From: Sparassis latifolia
Lineage: Eukaryota; Basidiomycota; Agaricomycetes; Polyporales; Sparassidaceae
Assembly (NCBI GenBank): GCA_018466975.1
Contig: JAENRS010000017.1
Location: forward strand, 186,001 to 250,000
DNA length: 64,000 bases
Direction: 5' to 3'
Part shown: positions 1-10,467 of the stretch, piece by piece
Position numbering within the stretch: the first letter of the stretch is position 1
Layout of the letters: each line of letters begins with the position of its first letter
Notes under the pieces: model-generated
The model's input: only the letters and a program-made list of their open reading frames with translations
What the model was told of the DNA's origin: nothing
The model's database searches: none
Translations under genes and position numbers: made by a program

Positions 1-2082
1 TGATCCAACCGCACGGCATCCTCATCCCAGATGCACGAACCATCTCGCGAGGCATACAACTTGAAATGGCGGGAGATGGACATCAATGGACAGGTGACAC
101 ACATGAGAGAGTCCCTTGCAGACAGTCGTGTCTACAGGAACCCCATCAAAAGGAATCAGCTGGGGACAATCGTACCCGACCGCCAACTGTCCAAGTCGCA
201 GGGATGCTGGACCTTCACGAACCGGTCATCCAATGGCCAATGGCGAAAGTGAACCGTAAGGCGGGGTGCATTTAGCGAACTGGATCTATGATGCACGGAC
301 GGACCATACTACGAGGTGTACTTCGCGGAGTGCCGTGGCGAGCTCGATCGCCGCGATCTGCTCTGCACACTGCAAGTCAGACATGTCTTGCGGCGCGCAT
401 CACGAAAGGTTTCTGCTGAACATAATCCGCAGGCTAGAGTCAGCGAACCCTCTTCGATCTCTCGAAAGATGTCGCGTACCAGTAACAGCCCGCTCACGTT
501 GGCGTCCTAGTCCCTACAGTCCTTAGCGGTCCTGGGCGTTCCGTGGTGGCCTCACGGAAGCACTCAACCTCTACTTCCGCTCCTCGCCACTACAAGTTTG
601 CCTGACAGTGCTCTGATGGTGACGGTCTCGTGGCCACGGCTCACGATCGGCCAGCGGACGGCGCGGTACAGGCCTTTCTTGCAAATGCACAGCGACGACG
701 AGAATACATCTGGCAGTTCGAGTTTCACGGCGAACTTCGTTGCATAGTCCACGCACCGGGCCCCAAGCTGACCGCAGCCATTGAGAGCGCAAAGACAGAG
801 GTTCTGGCTCGAACTGAACGATGGACATGTTTGTGCAACACGTCATTTTTGTGTTGAGCAATAGTGGTCTCGATCTCGATCGCATCTTGCGCACCTCGGT
901 AGCAAGCCTACCAGCGATAAGTCTTCGCGTCGCGTCGAGCGTAGGGAATTCTGCATGCAAGGAACGCAGGATAGGGATGAAACTGTCAGCGATGAGGCCT
1001 GCTGTCCCCGCTTGTCGGTGCGAAATCGATGAGTTGAGATATATGAGGCTTGACCGCCTGAGTGAGCTGTGCGGTAAGGCCCTCATAGTCGATAGGTTCG
1101 GGCGTAACGCTGCAAGCTGCGGTACCAAGAACCGTGACCACATGAGCGACGGACTCCTTCTCTACCTGCGGAGAAGACCTCGAGATATCCATCGTCTGGA
1201 AAAATGAGACACATGTCAGGAATGTCTCGACTTTGCTTCCGCCATCTTGATCGAGATCCTCGTTTGCTTCTTGCGGCACGCTGGGTGGGAGGATATATCC
1301 ACTGCGCGCTCCGCCTCGGCATCTTCGGCAAGCGGAGGAAGGGCAGTGTCCGCGCAGGAGAGTTCAGCGTCTATCGTTGCTTCTTGAAGATCGAGTTCGA
1401 GGCGCCTTGGAAAGATAGCGCGTGGAAACTCGGTGTCGACGACTTTTTCGAGATCGACTCTATCACCGGCATAAAGCCCTACATCGGCGTTAGCGATGGA
1501 AATTTGAAGCCGGCGTGTGCGCGTAGCTGAAATGACTCACTACGGGAGGGCATACAACTTGCATGCTGGCGATCGGACGAGCAGCATCGCCCGCCAGAGA
1601 CCAACAGGTGTAGATGTCGATTCATACACGCTACGTCTGCGAAACAATCGACGAGGGCGAGTAATCGTCGCCATGTTACGCACGGCACACCAGCTAGTCG
1701 TGTCGGCATCACGACCCTCTGGCTGCATCGCTGAGCCATTGGGAGCTACGCACGAGCACAACGAGCGGCGGCTGGCTAAACAGCGGCAGGGAATGGTAGG
1801 GAGTAGGGTAAATAGCGGTCAGAAGCGGGGAGCAGGTATCGCTATTTCCGAATATGGATACGGGGCGCGGGAAGTACTCGGCCACCTAAGGGATTAGACT
1901 GGCGAAATCAACGTTTTATTACATAACCACCGATTTATGAACAATTTCTAGGATTTTTCTCAGGTATCTAGTTAATAAATACACATGTACACTACCAAAT
2001 GTGAGGAAACCATGTAAATGGAGGTCACCATCGCGCGTGATATGTCGTGACATGGAAAGCTCTGGAAAAGTTGAGCAGAAAG
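1..2082 (-). repeat. Module R, left outer copy (partial)
   Basis: This is the outer end of module R, cut by the window start just inside the chitin-synthase fragment. It carries sequence X on the minus strand and ends at the module terminus at 2,082, where the two 34-bp units begin. It shares small diagnostic variants with the right outer copy (61,499-64,000) and differs from the inner copies. For example, the outer pair lacks single bases that the copies at 23.3-25.1 kb and 39.8-41.6 kb both have. Confidence 0.9.
571..1530 (-). pseudogene. Sequence X coding remnant, left outer copy
   Basis: Minus-strand reading gives the same protein-like text as the reference X copy, but frame changes near 1,000-1,430 split it. 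Segments such as IDYEGLTAQLTQAVKPHISQ and DYATKFAVKLELPDVFSS are recognisable. I do not recognise the family. Compared with 40,103-40,999, several single-base losses break the frame. Confidence 0.45.
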
Positions 2083-2150
2083 TATGACGGGTATAGTCGG
2101 ACTTTATTTTGAAAACTATGACGGGTATAGTCGGACTTTATTTTGAAAAC
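2083..2150. repeat. 34-bp tandem pair at R/B junction (left)
   Basis: Two perfect head-to-tail 34-bp units (2,083-2,116 and 2,117-2,150) start exactly where module R ends. The units are AT-rich in the second half. They are absent next to the other R terminus at 39,490, so they belong to module B or to the junction, not to R. Confidence 0.9.
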
Positions 2151-2280
2151 TGTTGAAGAAACAAAAATAGTCGGAAGCTGTCAGAAATCTTGCCATGTGG
2201 AGAGCAAGCGCCCTCCGACTGCCAAATCCAGTCGACGAGCGTCTTCAAGTTAGCACCGTATCTGAAGATCTGCCTACAGC

Positions 2281-2752
2281 ATGTCGACACCACAAACAAA
2301 GCTACTCGTCTCATTGTCGCTCCCTTTCCCCAGGAACTCTATGAATGAGTTTCGTGCACTCCTGCGGCGGTAAGTCTACCTCACATCACTCCATCCCCAC
2401 AATCGCCTATGATCCCAAGACTGATGAGCGGATACACGGGTCGTTCTACTGTCAGTTTCTCCCCCGGTCCGACCCTGATGCTCGCGCAAGTACTCAACTA
2501 TGAGCGGATTGCAAGGGAGGTGCTCAGCCATTGGTTCAAGCACCAGAAGTTCACATCGTCCGTGCGGCAACTAAGCATGTACGGATTTCACAAAATTCCT
2601 CACCTTCAGCAAGGTGTCTTGAGGAGCGACACGACACCGAAGCTTAACACTTCGAACGTCCCAACTTCCGCCGCGGTCAGCCAGATTTACTCACCTTCAT
2701 CACCCGTAAGACAAAGTCTGCCCACGCAATGCCGATGCAGCGGTAGGTTGCA
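2281..2752 (+). pseudogene. HSF-type DNA-binding domain fragment
   Basis: The fragment encodes the core of a heat-shock-factor DNA-binding domain, the winged helix-turn-helix that binds nGAAn elements in fungal and animal HSFs. Recognisable in order are DPKTDERI, NYERIAREVLSHWFKHQKF, the recognition-helix region MYGFHKIPHLQQGVLRSD and FERPNFRRGQPDLLTFITRK. These lie in different frames: there is one shift before NYERIARE and another after the RSD segment, and both occur in the right arm too. No trimerisation coiled coil or activation region follows. At about 2,753 the sequence passes through an intron-like stretch straight into an aldo-keto reductase. This is a truncated relic; DNA binding by any product is unlikely. 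Confidence 0.8.
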
Positions 2753-2794
2753 GGATCTCATCCGTTCCGCGCACCTCTCATGACGTTTGACCAG

Positions 2795-3590
2795 GCGAAT
2801 TTTATGGCCCAGAGATGTCCACCGCGAACCTCGAGCTCGTCGCGCGATTCTTCGAGAAGTGTTCCGATTATGACCGGATGTTCCTCTCCGTCAAGGCAAG
2901 TGTGTTCCGTTGTTCCGCTGCCACATCACGCTTACCTCGATCCTCCACAGGGCAGCCTGAAGTACTGCAGCTTCGCCGTCGACTTCTCATGAGTGCTCGG
3001 GTTCGTTCTCGCATCGCTTCACTGAGTATCTGGGAGCGGCCGGAGGACCTCAAGCGCGGCATCGACGCGATAAACGCAGCCCTACGCGGGACTAATCACC
3101 TGTATTTGCTTGAGTCTGCACATGTCGACTGGAACACCCCAATTGAAGAGGTCATGTGCGCACCCTTGCGGTGTATGCTAAGGATGGCCTGTTTGACTAC
3201 GTTGGACTGTCTGAGTGCAGTGCTGAGACGCTAAGGCGGGCGCACGCGGTGGGTCGCTTTCCGATGTCTCGTCACTGTGGGAGGACTTGACGCGCTCTGC
3301 TCGCAGGTGCACCCTGTGGTGGAGATCGAGATCAGCCTACGGTCCTACGAGGTGGAGACGAATAAAGGTATGTACGCTCGTCTGTCGCTTTCGAATAGTT
3401 GTATTGAGCATACCGTAGTTATCGCGACGGCACAGGACCTCAGCGTTGCTATCGCCGCCTACTCGTACGCACCTCCCTTAAGCTGTTTATGCATACGCAG
3501 GACTGATTTGCCCTCTGCGCAGTCCACTCGGCCGGGGCTTCCTGACTGGGAGCATAAAGAGCCGGAACGATGAGGAGCGAGCGAGACCAC
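2795..3590 (+). pseudogene. Aldo-keto reductase fragment
   Basis: This resembles the middle of an NADPH-dependent aldo-keto reductase of the fungal pyridoxal-reductase-like type. In order it shows STANLELVARFFEK, GIDAINAALRG, KDGLFDYVGLSECSAETLRR, HPVVEIEISLRSYEVET, VVIATAQDLSVAIAAYS and, after a 58-nt intron (3,465-3,522), AYSPLGRGFLTGSIKS. The N-terminal part with the catalytic Asp/Tyr region and the C-terminal cofactor-binding third are both absent. Two extra bases at about 3,155-3,160 shift the frame between EEVM and RTLAVYAKDG. The mirror copy has the same lesion, so it predates the duplication. A second intron (about 3,248-3,307) separates ETLRRAHAV from HPVVEIEIS. Retained introns show DNA-level derivation. 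Confidence 0.82.
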
Positions 3591-3699
3591 ACATGTGCCG
3601 TGACGGGTAACATTGGTTGGAGTTATAGCCCGTACTCGGTGAGTTCTCACCGATTTTTGTCGGAGTTGTACTGACCTCGTCTCAGTACAATCTGAACGT

Positions 3700-4275
3700 A
3701 TCTCCTCCCGATTCAGTGCCGCTTCTGAGCTCTCGGCAAGCTCGAATGGCGACAAGACACATCACATCTCATCACCTCTGCAACATTGGCAAATGCATCC
3801 CACATGTGGGATCTGCGGGACGAGGACCTCGACGATCCGCTGCACAGCCCAGACCCTGTGCCCGATGCCAGAATGGATCACTCACGCACGCCCTTCTCTG
3901 CGCATGGTTGGCTGAATGTGTCCGCCAATGCCGTGGTCGTTCTCGACCTGCTAACACCCTTTGCCGGCTACCCAATCATCATGTACTATAAAAACCCTAT
4001 GCCCGTAACGCCAGGATACAATCTTGGAGGAATTAATTCGTCGGAGCATTCCAGATTTGCCCAACAGGCCAAAGTTGATCGATAAGGATACCAAGGAGGA
4101 GTTTTATACCCGCTCAGGGTCAGACAGTACGACGTACAATCTGATGTTCAGCGATGAGTTCGAAACCGCTGGTCGGATATTCTGGCCGGGAGATGACCCA
4201 TACTGGGAGGCGGTAAACTTCAAGTGCTGGACGACGGGTGACCTTGAATGGTACAGTCCATGGGTATGCATCCAT
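3700..4275 (+). pseudogene. KRE6/SKN1-type beta-glucan synthesis protein, 5' fragment
   Basis: KRE6/SKN1 proteins are type II membrane proteins of the secretory pathway with a GH16-like lumenal domain, needed for beta-1,6-glucan assembly. The fragment has an acidic N-terminal stretch (DLRDEDLDDPLHSPDP), one hydrophobic segment (ANAVVVLDLLTPFAGYPII), the juxtamembrane GYPIIMYYKNPMPVTPGYN, then NLGGINSS, and the start of the catalytic fold FSDEFETAGRIFWPGDDPYW and NLEWY-like DLEWYSP. The frame shifts once after GGINSS (about 4,040-4,050), shared by both arms. It stops at about 4,262, where a donor-like GTATGC follows. The rest of the GH16 domain with the catalytic Glu residues is missing. Confidence 0.85.
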
Positions 4276-4911
4276 CTTCGATGAGCAACCCCGTCTTTGG
4301 CCGCGTTTTCCCCTGCCACCTGGTGTGTGTTACTCGAGGTGCCCCTTTGTATGATATGTATCATTACTACTTTGTTACGTCGACTCCGTTCTACATTGAT
4401 TAAAATGCTATTGTTGGTTATAGACTTTGAAACAGGCTGGTCACTACATCTGGATTAACCTCAAGCTTCAGTCTGAACTAAAGTGAGAATATTGACAGCG
4501 ACGAGATGTTAATCTCCGTGGCAAGAATTACCTTATTTGGCAGAGTTGCTTCACCGATATCATACCACATTCAGATCTGATGGACCTAGTCTCCGTCGGA
4601 TGGCTGTGAATGTCTGTCCGTCTCAGCCGTTCAAACTAGCACCATCGTATCTGGAGCCTTGCAACAGTCAAATGCAGGTGAACTACAGACATTATCTTGT
4701 ATACTTGCAGTGGTATGTAGCACGACCTGTATCCTCGCTCTAATGTACTAGCAGGGCTGAATGGCAGGGCCGTATGACTGACGGTATGTCTTTTGGACTA
4801 CTTTATTCTCTGTTATTTTTTTGGTCGCAACTGACTGTGATAGGACAGTGGTGAGGACGTGCAAACAAGACCAATGAAGATGTCACAGCAAGTACCCCAC
4901 CGTCAAGCCGC
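4276..4911. other. No confident gene
   Basis: AT-richer DNA follows the KRE6/SKN1 fragment. A 68-codon frame at 4,537-4,743 is open but matches nothing I recognise. It could be leftover exon sequence of the truncated gene, but no GH16 motif is visible. Confidence 0.4.
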
Positions 4912-4985
4912 TGCCACGTTTTTGTCCCCTCCCTTCCTTTCCGCCCACCCTCTTTACCCTCCCTCCACTCGCTCGCGCTATTGTA
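4912..4985. promoter_or_regulatory. Pyrimidine-rich tract, promoter-like
   Basis: A CT-rich plus-strand run of about 70 bases lies roughly 430 bp upstream of the NAD-binding fragment. Such tracts are common in promoters of highly expressed fungal genes. A regulatory role is inferred from position and composition only. Confidence 0.3.
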
Positions 4986-5417
4986 GCACTATTCACTATT
5001 TGGCACAGTACACTGCTTTATACTCACTTTGCACTCTCGCCGCCTCGGCTAATCGAATTTCAATCAATCGTTTGCACGCAACAGTCTCTTCTCCAGAAAT
5101 CTCCTGCAACTCCGGCCATTTTTTTGACGGTATTTTTTGTATGTTTTCTCTTGCAACGAGCAAGAAAATGCTCCCATCTTTACGCAAAGATTTCACCTTT
5201 TCCTCTTTACACCAGTGATTCGGTCTCAGTCTCGACCCTCTTTTCTTCGACGACCCATTCTCATCAGCAACGCTCATATGGATGCCAATTCTCGGCTGCA
5301 CTGCCTGTCATGCGGGCCTACTATTTGCTCCGCTCATGTGTCCGTGGACGAGCATAACCCAAAGGTAGGTCGTATCCTAAAGCTTCCTTGGCTTGCATTG
5401 ATAAGTAGCATAGGGCA

Positions 5418-5945
5418 GTGGTGCTCGTCACTGGTACCACGGGAAATCTCGGTGCCTACATCCTAGCTGAACTAATCGTCAATCCGCATATTGCACGCGT
5501 GTATACACATAATCGCGGTATCGCGGACCGCCAGCGTGCAGCGTTCGAGGGATCACATTTACCGGCGAAGCTTCTCGCCGATCCGAAGCTTGTGCTGCTC
5601 AGTGGGGATCTCATGCGTGAAGACCTCGGACTTACTCGCCTCCTTCGAGCCCCACGTTAGTGCCGCCGTTCAGCTCGCGGGCCTTGCACCTGGCGCTCGT
5701 TTCCTCTTCACGTCGTCCGTGTCCATTGCCCAAGCATGGCGCCCTTCGGGAGGCCGTGGGTCCATCCCAGAGTCATCACTGAAGGACCCGTCGTTTGCGT
5801 TGGGCCACTTGGGTTACGGAATGTCGAAATTCGTGGTGGAAGAGGTGCGCGATTTTGATGTTGTGCAGGAGGCATATTAATTGACACTTGTATGTATAGG
5901 TACTCTCCAATGCGAGCAAGACAGGCAACAGCGGAACCGGACACT
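5418..5945 (+). pseudogene. Thioester-reductase-type NAD(P)-binding domain fragment
   Basis: This resembles the Rossmann-fold terminal reductase domain of NRPS-like or aminoadipate-reductase-like enzymes, which release carrier-bound acyl groups as aldehydes. VLVTGTTGNLGAYILAEL carries the GxxGxxG nucleotide-binding motif, and VYTHNRGIADRQRAAFEGSH and LLADPKLVLLSGDL follow. A block of the domain is then missing between EDLGL and SFEPHVSAAVQLAGLAPG. ARFLFTSSVSIAQAW and GYGMSKFVVEEV with the YxxxK motif come next. An intron (about 5,847-5,900) leads to VLSNASKTGNSGT, after which similarity stops. The intron-like sequence at 5,364-5,416 suggests an upstream exon, but no adenylation or carrier domain is visible. 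Internal deletion and truncation make it a pseudogene. Confidence 0.8.
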
Positions 5946-7313
5946 ATCTCGGACTGTGATTCGAGTTCGTACATGCCTCGTCGACCTACAGGACCTCCGC
6001 CGCAACGGACTCACTAGCAGGGGCAGCAATTGCGGACTGCGGGTGACGGGCAGCGACAGCTTGACCAGTACAGGATGTCGGATCAATTTTTTCCTTTCTC
6101 TGTTGCATGAGCTCTTTTTGCAATGATCCTGCATCCCGTTGAATATGACCAACATATATATTCCACACGGGACATTTGGTGTCGATTGAGTACATGCAGA
6201 ATGTGTTATTGAATAAAAAGTGTGTACGTCAGTGCTAGCTCTCTGGTATGCTCGTATAGTATGCCGAGCCAATGATGTCACATTGGCATGCCATGATACT
6301 GACATCTTGTATACTGGTCATTCAAATATCATGCTTTGATGGTTTGTGGACTATAAGTTCCCGACATATGTTGTGGGCAAATGAGTGAGAGTGCGTTTGT
6401 TGGTAACTTTTGATTGTAATACTCACTTACAATAAAATAAAGTACACCCGTGATAGCTTACTCATTGGTTCGTGTGTCGACTGTCCCTGTGAAATAGATT
6501 GCTAGTGCAATACATAACTGCTACCTACAGAACTACTTTGTCTGCATGGATCGGTAGGGTTCCCAATGCGGTACAAGTGTTGTACATCTCTTATCTAGAT
6601 CCACTGGCTGTGACACGCCCTTCCCAGTCAGCGGACCACCCGCCAAGGACACAGCGCCTCAACCTAGTCTCCCGAAGGCAGATGGTGGACACTCTGCCTC
6701 AACCTCGTACCTCGGATATCCGTGTCTGACGTCTGCTTTCTATAAAGGGGGTCTTACTAAGAGGTCAATTACCGGTTGTGATTGCCGTCCCGGCACATCA
6801 CGTGCTTGTGCGACGCGCCTGTAAATCGCGTCGAACGCGTCGTGTTTCGAGCACAAGAAGTCCCCCTGGCGTCCCCCTTCTACTGCACGCCATCTATTCG
6901 TCGTAGTTTCCGATGTTAATATTATTTAAGATTGGTTCCGGGGACTTTTGCTGTCCTATCTGCTCTATATTGGTTTAACAGGTACAATATGTCTGAGTCT
7001 CGTAGGAATCTCTCCATTCTCTCGGTCTCACACCGAAGGAGAATACACCTCTCTATCATATATCTATTACCGCACTTCGCCGCGCCTGCGATGTGCCCAA
7101 AATGGGGTGGAGCTGAAGCATCAGGAAGAATAGTAAATTTCGACGGATTTATCGCGCCACGTGCATCACGTGTTACTACAAAGGTTTAAGACTCCATGTT
7201 ATTGAACGCTACAAAAGTTTGGGCTCCGCCTAAATTGTCCGACCTCTCGACAAGGAGGCGCGTCAGAAAACAGACTACCTCAACCTCCTCCTGCGGCACT
7301 TTCTGACCACTCA
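5946..7313. other. No confident gene
   Basis: About 1.4 kb between two fragments. Short frames occur on both strands, but none shows a family motif or a convincing intron pattern. The sequence is partly AT-rich (6,180-6,480). Confidence 0.5.
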
Positions 7314-8787
7314 GTGGACGGTCTTACTCAGCATATAACCGATGTACAAGCTGATCAGCGGCATATACGTTCTATGTTCTGCCATCTAGACTTTCCACGC
7401 GCTGCTGCTGTGCCCAATCTTGTTCCTATAACGCTCCCGCCCTCCCTATCGCAGCGGAAGCGCGTTCATCGTTGGGCGATCATCCTGAGTGGACTTTCGA
7501 ACGAAGAGCGCCGGCGATGTGTGCTAGTCTCACGCATGTTCCGATATGCAAGTGAGTTTCTGCCGCTTTCGTCATTTTGTGGGATATGAAGGACGGTGCC
7601 TCTCGCTACATACTGATGATATCTGTGTCTGTTCCACTATGCGTCAGTCTATCTTTCTGCCTCCCACCTCCTCAACAACAACTATAGCGGCCAACGCTTC
7701 GTGCAGGATGTTACTCAGCAGTACTCGCGGGCGATGGCGAATATGTGGCCCTACCTCCGTCTGCGGGAGGCGGAAGTCCTGCAGCGCCGGAAGGCGTACA
7801 AGCATTCGTTTCTTGCTGAGTTCTTCGAGTCCAATGGCTTGCCAAATCCAATTGCGGATCACATATGGGCCAGTCCTGATAGTGAGCGCCAGATCATTGT
7901 GATATTAAGGTGCGCATATATGCTGCTCAAAGATCGTCGGTATCCAGTCCGGTGCAATTACTTACCTGACTTGTATATCCGTGGTAGATTTATCATGACA
8001 AGACTCTGGTTCACGCTGTCGCTCGGGCGATACAATGGCAAGAACGATTCTCGGTTGTGGCTATGCGGTATTGTCGTCGATGCTCAAGAGGTCATCAAGG
8101 CGAGATCTGGGCGTTACAGTCTTGTCTCGACCGTCCGATGGAGTAGACCCACAGAAGGTATCTTTCCACGTTCTGGAGGCGACATGCGAAGTTGTAGGGC
8201 ATACGCTACCTAAAGACGACCCTGCTGCAAGAGTCATTGACAGCGTCGTCCCTCTGCGTGCTGACTGGTCAGCATATATCTCAGAATGCCTGACGTATCC
8301 GGATGGTCATCCGGACGACTCCCTCCTCTCGCATATCAGATGGACAAATCATGAAGAGTACACATGCGGCGTCAGCAAGCTCTGGCAGGCGCGTATTGCA
8401 CGGGAAGGCGACCTCGGCGCTGCGAAACGTGTCGTGGCGTGTGTGGTTGGCAATAGGTAAGCCATGTTCGGTTTGTTTTCCGTCTGCATATTTACAGCGG
8501 TTTCCGCAGTGTTAGTGGACAGTGGATGTCAGCGGCGGAGATGGCCCAAGACTTTGCCGGGCTCCCTACGCGAGTTCCTCAGGGGAATACGAAGTCTAAG
8601 ACACAACTTGTCAATTTATATTTGCCAGAGTGAGCGCCATTGTATCTTCATAATAGGCGGCGCGGGACCAATCTCGCACGTCTCATTGCAGACACCACCA
8701 CGTCGAGAGCGTGCACTTCACCACTTCGGACGGGCAGCCATTACATGTTGCACTAGCAGTCGTTCAGACACGGCCAAGTCGCGCTAG
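7314..8787 (+). pseudogene. Conserved basidiomycete protein of unknown function, 3' truncated
   Basis: I recognise the style of an unnamed agaricomycete protein but no function. Exon 1 (to 7,551) ends in WAIILSGLSNEERRRCVLVS. Intron 7,552-7,647 leads to YLSASHLLNNNYSGQRF and NMWPYLRLREAEV. Intron 7,910-7,987 is 78 nt and stop-free, so it can be read through in frame. The next exon contains FIMTRLWFTLSLG, IVVDAQEVIK and SHIRWTNHEEY. Two more introns (8,458-8,510 and about 8,630-8,699) flank GQWMSAAEMAQDFAGLP and VNLYLPE. The text ends at about 8,787 after HVALAVVQT without a natural terminus. In this arm, base differences near 8,026 and 8,098 break the frame; the right copy is open there. Confidence 0.7.
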
Positions 8788-9116
8788 GTTCAGACCCAAA
8801 CACAGCGGTGACGTACCCGCGCGTTGCTATGCCATCCCTGCATGGCGCATGGGCGTAGCGTGCCTGCCGTGCCGCCTCGATGCTGCGCAGCGCGTCCATG
8901 CGTTATTCCTCCCGTCGTCCATCTGCGGTGGAAAAATATATTCGTTGCGCTGGGGACGCGAAGTCGCTCCAGAAGCGGAAGAATTATCTCGTGATGCGGC
9001 CGCATGTCGCACGAGCTGTAATTTGAGATAACCCTGGCGACACTTACCTTGCCCGTCGGACGGTGGAGTCGCCTTCCCCCCAGCGGGCACAGAGGGCATA
9101 GCATCCTTACACGCGA

Positions 9117-9480
9117 TGCTCTGCCATGCGCGGACGAACCTCCCTGACATCACCTCGGCGTCCAGAACTCGGAAGCGCAGGGGCGCTGCTTGGCGCAAGC
9201 GATATATTTGGTGCTGTCACAGAGTGCGTACTCTCCTGCGTGTACGCCCGGTTCGTCGAGCTCGTGCGGCTACCGGCGACATGCATGCACAGCATCGTGT
9301 CGTTCAGGGTAGGTGCTCTTAGTATTACTTTTCCTTGCGGGGTTTTCACAGAGGCGCATCAGGATGGGGCATTAGACTACTGACAAACATGTACACACCG
9401 TAATCGAAGTAGAATCAGACGGCGTGGTCGGAGAGTACTTTGGCATGAACCGCGCCTTGGAGGCGATGTATGTACGGTGA
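9117..9480 (+). pseudogene. Unidentified gene fragment
   Basis: Two exon-like pieces are joined by an intron candidate (GTAGGT at about 9,309 to a CAG at about 9,350). The pieces are LLGASDIFGAVTECVLSC through FVELVRLPATCMHSIVSF, and VIEVESDGVVGEYFGMNRAL. Their composition is protein-like and the introns look real, but I cannot name the family. The opposite strand is also partly open, so the strand is not certain. Confidence 0.35.
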
Positions 9481-10467
9481 CAAGATGGGGCCATAGGTGT
9501 AGAGGGGGAAAGGGGCGTAGAAATGGCGGAGAGACGCATAATATATATCACTGGCCATGGGGACTCTCTCGCTGCACTCGCTGCAGACAGTACGCGTCGG
9601 GGGTGGGGCTTGCATCAACAGGCGCCCCCACGTGGCAACTTTTCGCCCGAACTGTCATGTTTTTTGATCGATACACTACTTTTTCGGGACGCTGACAGGT
9701 TTAATAGTTTTGTCCAGTACGGTCCCTCATAGGAAAGGGCGGGAGGCCTCTGCGAGGAAATGCAATTCACCCAACGATCTTTCGGACGCGGCAACTTCCA
9801 CGATCTAATCTCATCACGTGCACACTTCGTCGCGCGTCGACTGGCGTCTGTTCGCGCTCCATTCTTTCTAGCACTCTATTCTCTATTCAGTGGCTGACAC
9901 CCCATCTTCTTCTTCACCACACGTATTGATAAATCACAGACTTCAAGCTCTCCAAGCATGGTCCTCCGATGTTTAGATAGGCAGTCCTCAGATACTCCTG
10001 TTTTCTTGTGATATCCATCAGTTGCTGTCTCGGACAAGAGAGCCAGATGTTGCCACTCAGAAAATGGACAATTTTTCGAATCACATGTCGTACGTGTGTA
10101 TAATAGATACAAAAAATTCTCATAAAAATGTTCACTTTCGGACCATTCGACTGGATGCACCATCAATTGTGTAGAGGGAGTCCTGAAGTGGGATAGAGTA
10201 AAGTCATACATATGTTTTCTAAGTCCACCTGCAGTTGCAGTTGCTGTCACCATCAGACTTTCTGAGCAAAAATGCTGTGATGTAGTACAAATTTACAAAC
10301 ATTGAACCAAGGACTTGTACAGAGATGTAACTATGTAACTCATATAGAGAACATAGTGCTCACAATGCAGAACATACTCACTCAGCATCTGTTTTCAGAC
10401 CTTGCACAGACCTCCACTCTCTCTGACTCTCTCTTCATCTTGGCCCTGCCTCCTGCATCTCAAATGC
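9481..10467. other. No confident gene
   Basis: This is the 3' flank of the Myb-like gene and the junction to the previous fragment. A 125-codon minus frame (9,876-10,253) is open in both arms and lies just beyond the stop of the Myb-like gene. It shows no motif and may be untranslated or chance. Confidence 0.4.

Noticed and set aside
821..1897. Plus-strand frames over sequence X (and their mirrors), e.g. 128 and 126 codons
   Set aside because: The minus-strand reading in the left arm is longer, is co-oriented with chitin synthase and FAS in every copy and reaches 298 codons in the best copy. The antisense frames lack introns or motifs.
5877..6305. 142-codon minus-strand frame
   Set aside because: It overlaps the NAD-binding fragment antisense and has low-complexity, non-protein-like composition.
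9876..10253. 125-codon frame on the minus strand, conserved in both arms
   Set aside because: It lies just after the Myb-like stop codon and has no motif. Conservation reflects the near-identity of the arms, not selection.
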